Source: [Anoxybacillus] calidus (GTDB lineage: Bacteria; Bacillota; Bacilli; Bacillales; Anoxybacillaceae). From it: 64,000 nucleotides of DNA. The notes beneath the pieces are model-generated. The model ran no database searches. It was given only the letters and a program-made list of their open reading frames with translations, and had not been told where the DNA came from. A program made the position numbers and the translations under genes. The DNA lies in contig NZ_JACDUU010000002.1 of assembly GCF_013760845.1 (NCBI RefSeq), positions 310,001 through 374,000 on the forward strand, read 5' to 3'. This document shows positions 1 through 8,500 of this stretch, one piece after another (the stretch's first letter is position 1; each line of letters opens with the position of its first letter).

Positions 1-1290
1 GGGTTAGTGATGTTTCTCGTTGGCTCGATTTTATGCGGAATGGCGCAAAGTATCGAACAGCTAAGCATTTTCCGAGCGATTCAAGGAATTGGCGGCGGAG
101 CGTTAGTGCCGATTGCCTTTACGATTATGTTTGACATCTTTCCTCCAGAAAAACGTGGAAAAATGGGTGGACTTTTCGGGGCAGTCTTTGGTTTATCAAG
201 CATTTTTGGACCGTTGCTTGGCGCGTACATTACGGACTATTTAAACTGGCGCTGGGCGTTTTATATCAACATTCCTTTAGGACTTTTAGCATTCTTTCTT
301 GTCATTGTGTATTACCGTGAATCGGCTAAGCATTCGAAGCAAAAAATTGATTGGTGGGGCGCTTTTACTCTCGTGCCGTCCATCGTTTGTTTAATGTTTG
401 CACTAGAACTTGGCGGTAACAAATATGATTGGAATTCTCATATCATTATTGGATTGTTTTCTGCATTTGCTGTCTTATTCCTAGCGTTTCTATATGTGGA
501 AACGAAAGCAGAGGAGCCAATTGTATCGTATCAAATGTTTAAAAAACGTTTATTTGCGACAAGTAATCTCATCGGGCTGTGTTCCGGTGCCGCTTTTATC
601 GTCGCTGCTGTGTATATCCCGATTTTTATTCAAGGGGTGCTCGGCGGTTCGGCGACCAATTCAGGATTAGTTTTATTACCGATGATGCTTGGAACGACAG
701 TATCTGCCCAATTAGGGGGCTTTTTAGCCAGTAAAATGAGCTATCGTAATGTCATGATTATATTCACAGTGATTTTTGTTGTAGGAATGTACTTATTAAG
801 TACGCTATCGCCGGATACGACTCGCTTGACCGTTACGATGTATATGATTATTGCCGGGCTTGGAATCGGTGCTTCATTCTCGGTGCTCGGAATGGCAGCG
901 ATCCACCATTTTGATGAAACGCAGCGGGGAGCAGCTAGTTCTACTAACTCGTTTGTACGTTCACTCGGCATGACGCTTGGAATTACGATCTTTGGAATTA
1001 TCCAGAGAAATCTTTTTACGAATAAATTAGCGGATGCTTTTCACGGAATGCCACAAGTTCCTCAAGGAGTAACATTTAAAGATCCGCGTGCGATTCTCTC
1101 ACCGGAAGCGCGTTCGCATATTCCGAAACCGGTACTTGAGCAAATCACAGCAGCGTTGTCCTCTTCGATTGCTCATACTTTTATGTGGGCCTTGGTTCCT
1201 GCAGTGTTGGCGCTCGTCTTCGTGTTTCTAATGGGAAATGAACGGTTAACAATCATGAGAAAAGATACACAAATCAGCAACTCGAATTAA
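1..1290 (+). CDS. DHA2-family MFS drug exporter, 5' end missing
   Basis: Drug:proton antiporter of the major facilitator superfamily, DHA2 (EmrB/QacA-like, 14-helix) type, in the cytoplasmic membrane. The reading frame is open from the first base, so the start and roughly 70 N-terminal residues lie outside the window. Visible are the conserved stretch FRAIQGIGGGALVP, the motif FGLSSIFGPLLGAYI (like the antiporter motif C, G-x-x-x-G-P-x-x-G) and NWRWAFYINIPLG, the usual DHA2 signature between helices 5 and 6. Hydrophobic helices continue to residue 410, followed by a short hydrophilic tail. A strong hairpin follows. Substrate cannot be told from sequence. A leading regulator (TetR or MarR) might lie upstream. 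Confidence 0.9.
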   Translation, partial: GLVMFLVGSILCGMAQSIEQLSIFRAIQGIGGGALVPIAFTIMFDIFPPEKRGKMGGLFGAVFGLSSIFGPLLGAYITDYLNWRWAFYINIPLGLLAFFLVIVYYRESAKHSKQKIDWWGAFTLVPSIVCLMFALELGGNKYDWNSHIIIGLFSAFAVLFLAFLYVETKAEEPIVSYQMFKKRLFATSNLIGLCSGAAFIVAAVYIPIFIQGVLGGSATNSGLVLLPMMLGTTVSAQLGGFLASKMSYRNVMIIFTVIFVVGMYLLSTLSPDTTRLTVTMYMIIAGLGIGASFSVLGMAAIHHFDETQRGAASSTNSFVRSLGMTLGITIFGIIQRNLFTNKLADAFHGMPQVPQGVTFKDPRAILSPEARSHIPKPVLEQITAALSSSIAHTFMWALVPAVLALVFVFLMGNERLTIMRKDTQISNSN

Positions 1291-1339
1291 CTTAAAAAAA
1301 TTTACTGAAGGGACAAACTCGCTTGTTCTCGTAAAGCAC

Positions 1340-1379
1340 AAAGAGCAGAACTATTCCATGCATAGTTCTGCTCTTTTTT
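1340..1379 (+). terminator. Rho-independent terminator of the MFS gene
   Basis: A 15-bp stem (AAAGAGCAGAACTAT paired with its complement) with a short loop and a T-run ends transcription of the exporter. The A-run on the other side means it may also stop the convergent MocR-type gene. Confidence 0.85.
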
Positions 1380-1387
1380 GTTGCCGC

Positions 1388-2866
1388 TTAAAAACTTGGG
1401 TAACTTTCTATAGGATAATATTTATGAGCACTAGACAGGGTGTTGACCATCTCACATAAAATTTCAATCGCCTGTTTTAACTCTTCTTGAGGAAGTCCAG
1501 CATAGCTTATACGGATATATTGATTCGGTACATGTGTCGGAAAGCAAGCGCTTCCTGGTAAAAATGAAAGTTGTTTCATATGACAATATTCCAAAAGAAG
1601 ATCAGCATGAACATGTTGAGGCAATTTTACCCAAATGGTATTTCCGCCATTCGGTGCACGAAAAGTCAGCTGTGATGAGTGTTGATGCAATAATTGGATA
1701 CATTGTTTTCCGCGATTCTTTAAATCCGTTCGCAAGTTTTGCAGAACGTTGTTTAATTCTTTCGATTGTAACAATCCCGCGATAATTTTTTGCGTTAATA
1801 ATGGCGAGCCTAAATCAGAAATGCTTTTAGCCGCGATAAGCTTTTCTAATAAAGGTCCTTCCGTGACTAACGCACCGATGCGGCAAGCAGGCGATAAAAA
1901 TTTGCTGAACCCTTTTAAATAAATGACATGACCGGACGTATCAAAACTTTTAATCGGAGCAGGAGGTTTTTCTTTAAAGTACAGTTCACTCCAAGGATCA
2001 TCTTCTAGAATGAGAAAATGATAGCTTTCGGCAATATCGACAAGTTCTTTTCGTTTTTTCACGCTTAAGGTAGTGCCTGTTGGATTTTGAAAAGTTGGAT
2101 TAATGTAAAGTAATTTCGGGTGATATTGATCACAAAGTTTTACGAGCATTTTTGTATCAATTCCATCATGCTCGACGGGAATAGGGATAATTTGCGCTCC
2201 TCTTGATTTAAAAATATCGATACTTCCCGGATAAGTAGGAGCTTCCATAAATACAACATCATTAGGTCCGATAAATGTTTTCGCCACAAGTTCAATACCT
2301 TGTTGCGCTCCGCTGACCGCTAAAATATGTTCCGGTGCAACCGAAAGCTGTTTCGTTCGCAGATAATCGCTTACCGCTTTTCGGAATTCCATGTCACCGT
2401 TGGCACTGCTGTATTGTCCTAACAGTTGTGGATGCTGTTCGATCACTTGCATGGTCACTTTTTTGATCCACTCTGTATGCAAGAGGTTCCCGTTAATACA
2501 GGCGGTTCCTAAATGATAGCGGATATTTCGCAGCGGTTGTGAGATGGATAATGATTGGGCGCGCGGTACATAATCAGGGATAACCATATGCCAATTCGTG
2601 TGTGTATCGTCAATATCTTCTTTTAGATGAGTGGATTTCACGAATATTCCTTTACCTTGAAAGCTTTCGACGTATCCTCTTTGTTGCAGTTGTTGATATG
2701 CTTTCTGCACGGTCACTAAAGAAACGCCTAACTCTTTGGAAAGCTGTCGAACAGACGGAAGCCTCTCGCCATCTTTCATTATTTTTGAAGAAATACGGTC
2801 AATAAAATACTGACATATTTGCTCATGAACGGGGAGATTGGAGTGTCGTTTCAAATGAATATTCAT
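1388..2866 (-). CDS. MocR/PdxR-type regulator: GntR DNA-binding domain fused to aminotransferase fold
   Basis: Transcription factor with an N-terminal GntR winged helix (about residues 1-75, including ERLPSVRQLSKELGVS and VTVQKAYQQL) joined to a fold-type-I PLP aminotransferase domain. The PLP-binding lysine is expected in IYLKGFSKFLSPACRIG, and LEDDPWSELYF carries the cofactor Asp. Family members use PLP or an aldimine as the signal and normally control a neighbouring divergent gene; here that is the EamA transporter. I choose the ATG at 2866 because the AAAGGA at 2876-2881 is then properly spaced; the ATG at 2875 touches it. The effector is unknown; PdxR (vitamin B6), GabR or TauR-like roles are all possible. 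Confidence 0.9.
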   Translation of the reverse strand: MNIHLKRHSNLPVHEQICQYFIDRISSKIMKDGERLPSVRQLSKELGVSLVTVQKAYQQLQQRGYVESFQGKGIFVKSTHLKEDIDDTHTNWHMVIPDYVPRAQSLSISQPLRNIRYHLGTACINGNLLHTEWIKKVTMQVIEQHPQLLGQYSSANGDMEFRKAVSDYLRTKQLSVAPEHILAVSGAQQGIELVAKTFIGPNDVVFMEAPTYPGSIDIFKSRGAQIIPIPVEHDGIDTKMLVKLCDQYHPKLLYINPTFQNPTGTTLSVKKRKELVDIAESYHFLILEDDPWSELYFKEKPPAPIKSFDTSGHVIYLKGFSKFLSPACRIGALVTEGPLLEKLIAAKSISDLGSPLLTQKIIAGLLQSKELNNVLQNLRTDLKNRGKQCIQLLHQHSSQLTFRAPNGGNTIWVKLPQHVHADLLLEYCHMKQLSFLPGSACFPTHVPNQYIRISYAGLPQEELKQAIEILCEMVNTLSSAHKYYPIESYPSF

Positions 2867-2881
2867 CACCAACATCCTTTA

Positions 2882-2910
2882 ACTGTTATACTATAAGTTT
2901 TACTGTTATA
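2882..2910. promoter_or_regulatory. Candidate MocR operator: direct repeat ACTGTTATA x2
   Basis: ACTGTTATA occurs at 2882-2890 and 2902-2910 in the same orientation. The 20-bp start-to-start distance places both on the same face of the helix. They lie between the divergent MocR-type gene and the EamA transporter. Known MocR/PdxR/GabR regulators bind direct repeats in such intergenic regions; assignment to this regulator is inference. Confidence 0.55.
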
Positions 2911-2964
2911 TATCGATTGTATCATTATATAAATAAAAATAACATGAAAAGGTGATGAATATTT

Positions 2965-3873
2965 ATGGTTTTAGTAGGTTATCTTACGATGTGTCTTATT
3001 TTCGGTACTACATTTTTAGTGATTAAAATCGGTTTGGAAGCGGGATGGACACCGTATTTTTCCGCTGGATTTCGTTTCTTTATTGCCGGATTGCTTGTCG
3101 TGATATATGGTGTTGCAACAAAACAATTTCAAACTCCAACAAAGAAAAACTTGATTGAATTTCTTATAACAGGTTCATGTATGACAGGTATAACATTTGG
3201 AACACTTTATTGGTCGGAACAGCATATTCCTTCAAGTTTTGCTGCTCTATTATCGGCGACCGGTCCGCTTTTTGTTTCGTTGTTCCATTCGAGAATGGAG
3301 AAGGTAAAAATCACACGGGCACAGTTTGCGGGATTAGCGTTAGGGTTCCTCGGAATTGGCTTGATTACGGGACCGTCGCTCTCAGTCGAATTTAATTTAT
3401 TTTGGCTTATTGCTTGTCTAGTCATTATCATTGGCGAAAGTTTTTACGCATTCGGCACGATTTATTCGAAAATGGTGTTAAAACAAGGTGTATCCCCGCT
3501 GATGTTAAATGGATATCAAATGTTATTCGGCGGACTGTTATTAATCATCCTTTCTTTTGCATTTGAAAATCCCAGTTTTTCAGGAATTAGCTATAGTGGA
3601 TGGATTTCTCTTTTATATTTGATTGTGATTGGCTCTGTTTTAGGACACGGTTTATATTATTGGCTGATCAAAAAAACAAACCCAGCCTTTCCTTCTACAT
3701 GGCTCTATGTTTCTCCGTTTATTTCACTCGTGCTTGATATATGGATAAAAAAAGAGGTGTTCCATCCTCTATCGATTATTGGTGGCATTGTCATTATAGC
3801 AGGCGTATATTTCATAAACAGTCAAACTTTACGAGAAGCTTTTGCAAAGAAACCAAAAAGTATTGCTTCATAA
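2965..3873 (+). CDS. EamA-family (DMT) transporter
   Basis: 302-residue inner-membrane protein with ten predicted hydrophobic helices in two EamA repeats, of the drug/metabolite transporter superfamily. The first repeat starts at TMCLIFGTTFLVIKIGLEAG and the second with the helix FWLIACLVIIIGESFYAFGTIYS. The start ATG is 8 nt after AAAGGTGAT. It is transcribed away from a MocR-type regulator with direct repeats between them, so it is probably that regulator's target. Substrates of such pairs include amino acids, amines and pyridoxine-related compounds; none can be assigned here. Confidence 0.9.
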   Translation: MVLVGYLTMCLIFGTTFLVIKIGLEAGWTPYFSAGFRFFIAGLLVVIYGVATKQFQTPTKKNLIEFLITGSCMTGITFGTLYWSEQHIPSSFAALLSATGPLFVSLFHSRMEKVKITRAQFAGLALGFLGIGLITGPSLSVEFNLFWLIACLVIIIGESFYAFGTIYSKMVLKQGVSPLMLNGYQMLFGGLLLIILSFAFENPSFSGISYSGWISLLYLIVIGSVLGHGLYYWLIKKTNPAFPSTWLYVSPFISLVLDIWIKKEVFHPLSIIGGIVIIAGVYFINSQTLREAFAKKPKSIAS

Positions 3874-3917
3874 GTTAGCATCAAAAGTTGAAATTGTTAC
3901 AACAACATAGTTAGTTT

Positions 3918-3961
3918 CCTCCTTGTTCATTTTATACTTATGCATTTTTTGAGCAAGGAGG
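3918..3961 (+). promoter_or_regulatory. Inverted repeat that covers the ytaF Shine-Dalgarno
   Basis: CCTCCTTG (3918-3925) is the exact complement of CAAGGAGG (3954-3961), which is the ribosome binding site of the ytaF remnant starting at 3969. In the transcript the two would pair across a 28-nt loop and hide the site. Whether this regulates translation is inference. Confidence 0.45.
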
Positions 3962-3968
3962 AAGCAGG

Positions 3969-4528
3969 ATGTTTCTTTCACTAATGATGCTGGCATTTGC
4001 TGTATGCATGGATAGCTTTGAGATTGGATTTACGTATGGATTACGAAAAATGAAAATTCCGTTGCTATCCATATGTATCATTGCACTATGTTCATCGATT
4101 GTGTTATTCCTATCGATGCATTTCGGCACGCTATTAACGAAGTTCTTTTCTACTGAGCAAACGGAAATGGTAGGTGGTTGTATCTTAATCGGTATAGGTT
4201 TCATTTCCATTGTCAATCTATTTCGAAAAAGTAACTCATCTGCTGAAACGGTTGACCTTGATCAATCTGGAATCATTACTGGAAAGGAAGCATGGCTTTT
4301 AGGGCTTTTTATGTCAATCGATGCAGTTGCTGCGGAGTAGGTGCGGCATTTATTGGTTTTTCTCCATTTTTGACAACAGCTGTCATTGCTTTTTTTAATG
4401 TTTGGTTACTATTTTTCAGTGTTAAGCTAGGTGAACTATCATCAAACAGAGATATAATCAAGAGATTGTCATTTCTTCCAGGAATGCTGTTAATCATATT
4501 TGGTGTATTAAAAATCTTAAAGCCCTAA
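3969..4528 (+). pseudogene. ytaF: Sporulation membrane protein YtaF, single-base frameshift
   Basis: The first frame (3969-4340) reads MFLSLMMLAFAVCMDSFEIG and ends at SIDAVAAE-stop. The continuation lies in another frame and runs GVGAAFIGFSPFLTT to ILKP at 4528. One missing base near 4333 in GTTGCTGC-GGAGTA restores SIDAVAAGVGAAF and an approximately 186-residue protein, close to the family's length. YtaF belongs to the MntP-like membrane family (two repeats of three helices, each with a conserved Asp) and is produced in the mother cell during sporulation in B. subtilis. It may be a true inactivating deletion or an assembly error; nothing else in the gene is decayed, which favours a recent event. 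Confidence 0.8.
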
Positions 4529-4580
4529 TGAATTGTTCCTCCTTTGGCTATACTAAACAAAAATAAAGGAGGAATTTTTT

Positions 4581-4934
4581 ATGTTTAAAGGCGCACCGTT
4601 TTGGTCAGGGATTTTATCTGGAGGAATTTCACAAATGGAAGATGTGAGGTCGTACATAAAAGGAGAAATCGACAGAAAAGATTTAACGGTTTATACGATG
4701 CGAAATATTACCGGAGCAGCAGGAATCATGGCGGGAATGGAATATGGTGCATTGGTAGGAACTATGGTGTTTCCAGGAATCGGAACGTTTGTTGGTTCCT
4801 TGGTTGGATACATAGTGGGAAACAGAATTGGTAGTACGATTGGATACAAAACAGGAGATTTTCTTGTAAACGTGAAACGCCACGAGTATTTATTAGAAAA
4901 CAGAGAAAGGTTACAGCAACCTGTCTTAAAATAA
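4581..4934 (+). CDS. Small glycine-zipper membrane protein of unknown function
   Basis: 117 residues; AAAGGAGG lies 9 nt before the ATG. Residues about 44-95 are glycine-rich and hydrophobic with small-residue spacing typical of glycine zippers (GAAGIMAGMEYGALVGTMVF, then VGSLVGYIVGNRIGSTIG), so it probably inserts in or packs against the membrane. Both ends are charged. I do not recognise a named family. Its position beside the large P-type ATPase and another small membrane protein, with a shared terminator, suggests a link to the pump (inference). Confidence 0.7.
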   Translation: MFKGAPFWSGILSGGISQMEDVRSYIKGEIDRKDLTVYTMRNITGAAGIMAGMEYGALVGTMVFPGIGTFVGSLVGYIVGNRIGSTIGYKTGDFLVNVKRHEYLLENRERLQQPVLK

Positions 4935-4963
4935 AAAACGAGCTTAAAATAAGCTCGTTTTTT
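4933..4963. terminator. Bidirectional terminator
   Basis: Perfect palindrome with stem AAAAAACGAGCTTA and its complement TAAGCTCGTTTTTT. It has an A-run on one side and a T-run on the other, and it lies between convergent genes. Confidence 0.9.
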
Positions 4964-5417
4964 AATGCAATTGTTGTTCAATTTCTTGTAATTTTTGTTT
5001 AATCGACTGGTCATTTAATACATTATAAGCTTTCAACGTTTCATCTTTTTTTGCTGGTTCAACATCATCAAATAAATGGCTCATTGATTCCTTTGCACTT
5101 TGCATAACTTGTTGGGTTTTCTCCATTCCGCTTTCAATTCCTTGTTTCATCATCTCACCGCTGCTTTTTATGACTTCAGTCATATCAGGCAGCATCATCA
5201 TTTCCTTTTCTGCTTTTGCTTCTTCCATAATAGAACCAATTTGTTTCCGAACTCCACTCGTTAAACCTTTCATTTGGTCTCCTAAAGCTAATACAGCACC
5301 GGCTCCTTTCACTAATAGTTTTCTTGTCCCTCTTCGTGCTTCAGGGGATAGAGCGAGAAGAAGTGTTACAGAAGTTATCGCTAAACCAACAGGGTTGCTG
5401 ATAAATTTTTTTATCAT
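4962..5417 (-). CDS. YtxH-like small membrane-anchored protein, unknown function
   Basis: 151 residues. The N-terminus holds one hydrophobic segment (NPVGLAITSVTLLLALS, residues 7-23), then a basic stretch (PEARRGTRKLL) and a long amphipathic helical region rich in Glu, Lys and Met that probably forms a coiled coil. This layout resembles YtxH-type stress proteins and small proteins near HMA-type ATPases, but no specific family is certain. It is transcribed away from the P-type ATPase gene at 5594, so the 176-bp gap between them holds both promoters. Confidence 0.65.
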   Translation of the reverse strand: MIKKFISNPVGLAITSVTLLLALSPEARRGTRKLLVKGAGAVLALGDQMKGLTSGVRKQIGSIMEEAKAEKEMMMLPDMTEVIKSSGEMMKQGIESGMEKTQQVMQSAKESMSHLFDDVEPAKKDETLKAYNVLNDQSIKQKLQEIEQQLH

Positions 5418-5593
5418 CCATCTAACCTCCTTGTAGATTCTAAATTATAGTTATGGACAAATGGCTCTGATTTTATTTCTATTCTTTTCAAGTTTTTTGT
5501 TTTTTTGCACGCATAGCGCATAGAAAGAAAAATCTTGTCTAAACTAGCATTTATACAAAACGTAAAACGCACGAAGGGGGGAAAAACAAGAGA

Positions 5594-8500
5594 ATGAATG
5601 AAATATCGTTTAAACCAAGAGATATCCACATTCTCCCTGGCAGGGTAAGGTTTGAATTGTTTGGTTTGAAGCATAATGCACAAATTGCAGAGAAATTTGA
5701 GGCGATTTTCTCTACTATAGACGGAATTATAAAAGTTCATGCGAACAGCGCTACGGGAAAAGTGCTGTTATTTTATGATGCAGAAAAAATCAGCCTTGAA
5801 ATTCTTTCGCTATTTATTCGAAAGTTTGAAGAAGTGTTGTTTAAGAAGAAATATACAGCCGAAGAGCAGGAAGGTATTCAAGAACATACAGAGGCAACCT
5901 CGGCTATCTACGAAGAAGTTGCAGCAGTGGCTGAAAGTCCGAGTATGGAAGGAACTTCTTATTTTGAAGCGATTCCTTATGAAAGAAACACGACTGCCTC
6001 AGAGGAAAGAGTCCCACTTCCACTCGCATTATCGGTGACAGGACTCGGAGTGCTAGGAATCAAACAGTTGTTTTGGGGAAGGTCAGCATTAGCAAGACAC
6101 CCGCTTCCGTTTTATTTGAGCGGTGCCATTGCCATTACAACCGGTTATCCTTTTTTGAAAAAGGGATTGCAAAAATTTGAACAAAGAAGAAAACTAAATC
6201 TTGATTTACTGCTCGGTGCAAGTTCATTAGCTTTAGCATTGATTCGCGAAAATCTCATTGTCTTAGCAGGTATCAGCATTCTTCAATATTTAAATTGGAA
6301 ACGAAAACAAGAGTTGAAAACAGACACGGACATATTGGATCAAGATTATGTCTCACCGGAGATTGAATCATATGGTCGACGGATGAGCAGATTTGGTATT
6401 GCCGCTGCGGGAGTAAGTTTGGCTGTTACGCGAAATCCGCTATCGGCATTAGGTGTATTATTGGCGGCAAATCCACGTCCAGTATTAACATCGACGGAAT
6501 ACACTTGGAAGCAAGCAGATTATGTAGCAAGGAAAGCGCAAAAGTGCCTTCCAGAGAACGGTTCAATGTATCAATTATCACAAACGAAAGCAGTCATCTT
6601 TGATGATGCATCGCTTATTGTTCATAATGGAAACATCAGAGAAGAAACAGATGCTTATTTTCGGGAACTGCGGCCAGGTACGATGGTAGCTGTGTTGAAA
6701 AACCGAAAAAATGTGGATCTTTACGGCTTAGCAAGCTATTTATATGATAAGTATCAATTGAATTTTACCGAAATCAATGAAACATTCCCTAAACAAAGAC
6801 ATGAAGTGTTATTTGTTACGGAAAAAATTATAAATACATCAGAAAATATCGTTTCCTTTTATCCTTCGATCGAAATCAGCAAATTACCTGAGCTTGCGAA
6901 AAGCTGTCATCAAGCAAGACAGCTAGACAAACTAGTAAAAAGAAACGCAAGGCTCACATCGATTTGGAATGTAATTGGAACAATCATTGCTGCTCCTTTA
7001 TACGTTAGTGCTCCACTCATTAATTTATTTGCCGATGGGCTCACATTAAGCCTTTTATCAAAAGCAAAACGATGGACGGAGCGTAATCTTGGAGTTGAGA
7101 AAAAAGAGTTAAAGCACGAAGGACACGGAAATGTTGAAGTTCTTCCATGGCATGCGATGGACGCCGAAGAGCTTGTTACGTATCTTCAAACAAATAAAAA
7201 ACATGGTCTAACCGATGAACAAATCGAAGCGGCGTTGCGAACATATGGCTATAATCAATTGCAATCGAAAAAACGTCCGCATTGGATCAAGAGTTATTTA
7301 GCACAATTTAAGGAATTTACAACCATTATATTGGGAACAACCGCTTTATTAAGCATGGTTTCAGGGCATCTCTTTGATGGATTAGCGATGACGGTTATTC
7401 TCATGCTTAATGCGGGAATTGGCACGATTCAAGAGCGAAAAGCGGAGCGTGCGGTTGAAACGATGGCGCAGTTTGTTCCGCCAAATTGTGTTGTCATCCG
7501 CAATGGAGAAAGAAAAGAGATTCCTGCTGATGAATTAGTTCCTGGAGATATTGTTGAATTAGAAGCAGGGGACCGCGTTCCAGCCGATATTCGCTTAATT
7601 CAAGCAATGAATGTGGAAGTGAACGAATCGTCGTTATCAGGAGAGTCACTGCCTGTACGTAAAAATGTTGAAACAGTAGGTAAAGACGAAGCACTATCGG
7701 ATCGAACGAATATGCTCTATATGGGAACACATTTGACGCGCGGAAAAGCCATTGGTGTTGTTGTACAAACTGGTCGTCATACGGAAATGGGACATTTAGT
7801 TTCCTTGTTGAGTGAGGAAGAAGACCAAGAAACCCCATTACAAAAACAAGTCACTTCTATCAGTAAGACATTTATGAAAGGCGCACTCGTTGCTGGAGCT
7901 GTTGTGTTTGTTGCCGGTTTATTACGAGGAAATTCGATTTCACAAATGATTACCACTTCATTGGCACTCACTGCATCCGCGATACCAGAAGGCTTGCCAA
8001 TGACGATTACCATTGCACTAACCGCGGGCATTTTTCGCATGGCAAAGAACAAATCGCTTGTGCGAAAACTTTCTGCTCTTGAAACGTTGGGAAGAGCAAC
8101 GATTATTTGTTCGGATAAAACAGGAACGTTAACAAAAAACGAAATGACGGTGAAGAAGATTTCGACCGTTAATGCTGAATTTAACGTGACGGGTGATGGT
8201 TACAATCCAGAAGGAAAGATTCTTGATGAAAATGGAATGGAACAAGAATCAAAAGAATTAGAAAAGCTGTTGAGAATCGGACTATTGTGCTCAAATACGA
8301 CATTACAGCAAGAAAATGGACGATGGGGAATTAAAGGTGACCCAACAGAAGGTGCAATTGTTACATTAGCAGCAAAACGCAACATCCTTATTGACAATCA
8401 TAATCGATGGAAACGATTACATGAAGTGCCATTTGACTCTTATTCAGGAATGATGACGGTTGTTTGTAAAAATGAAGACAACCATAAAGATTGCTATGTG

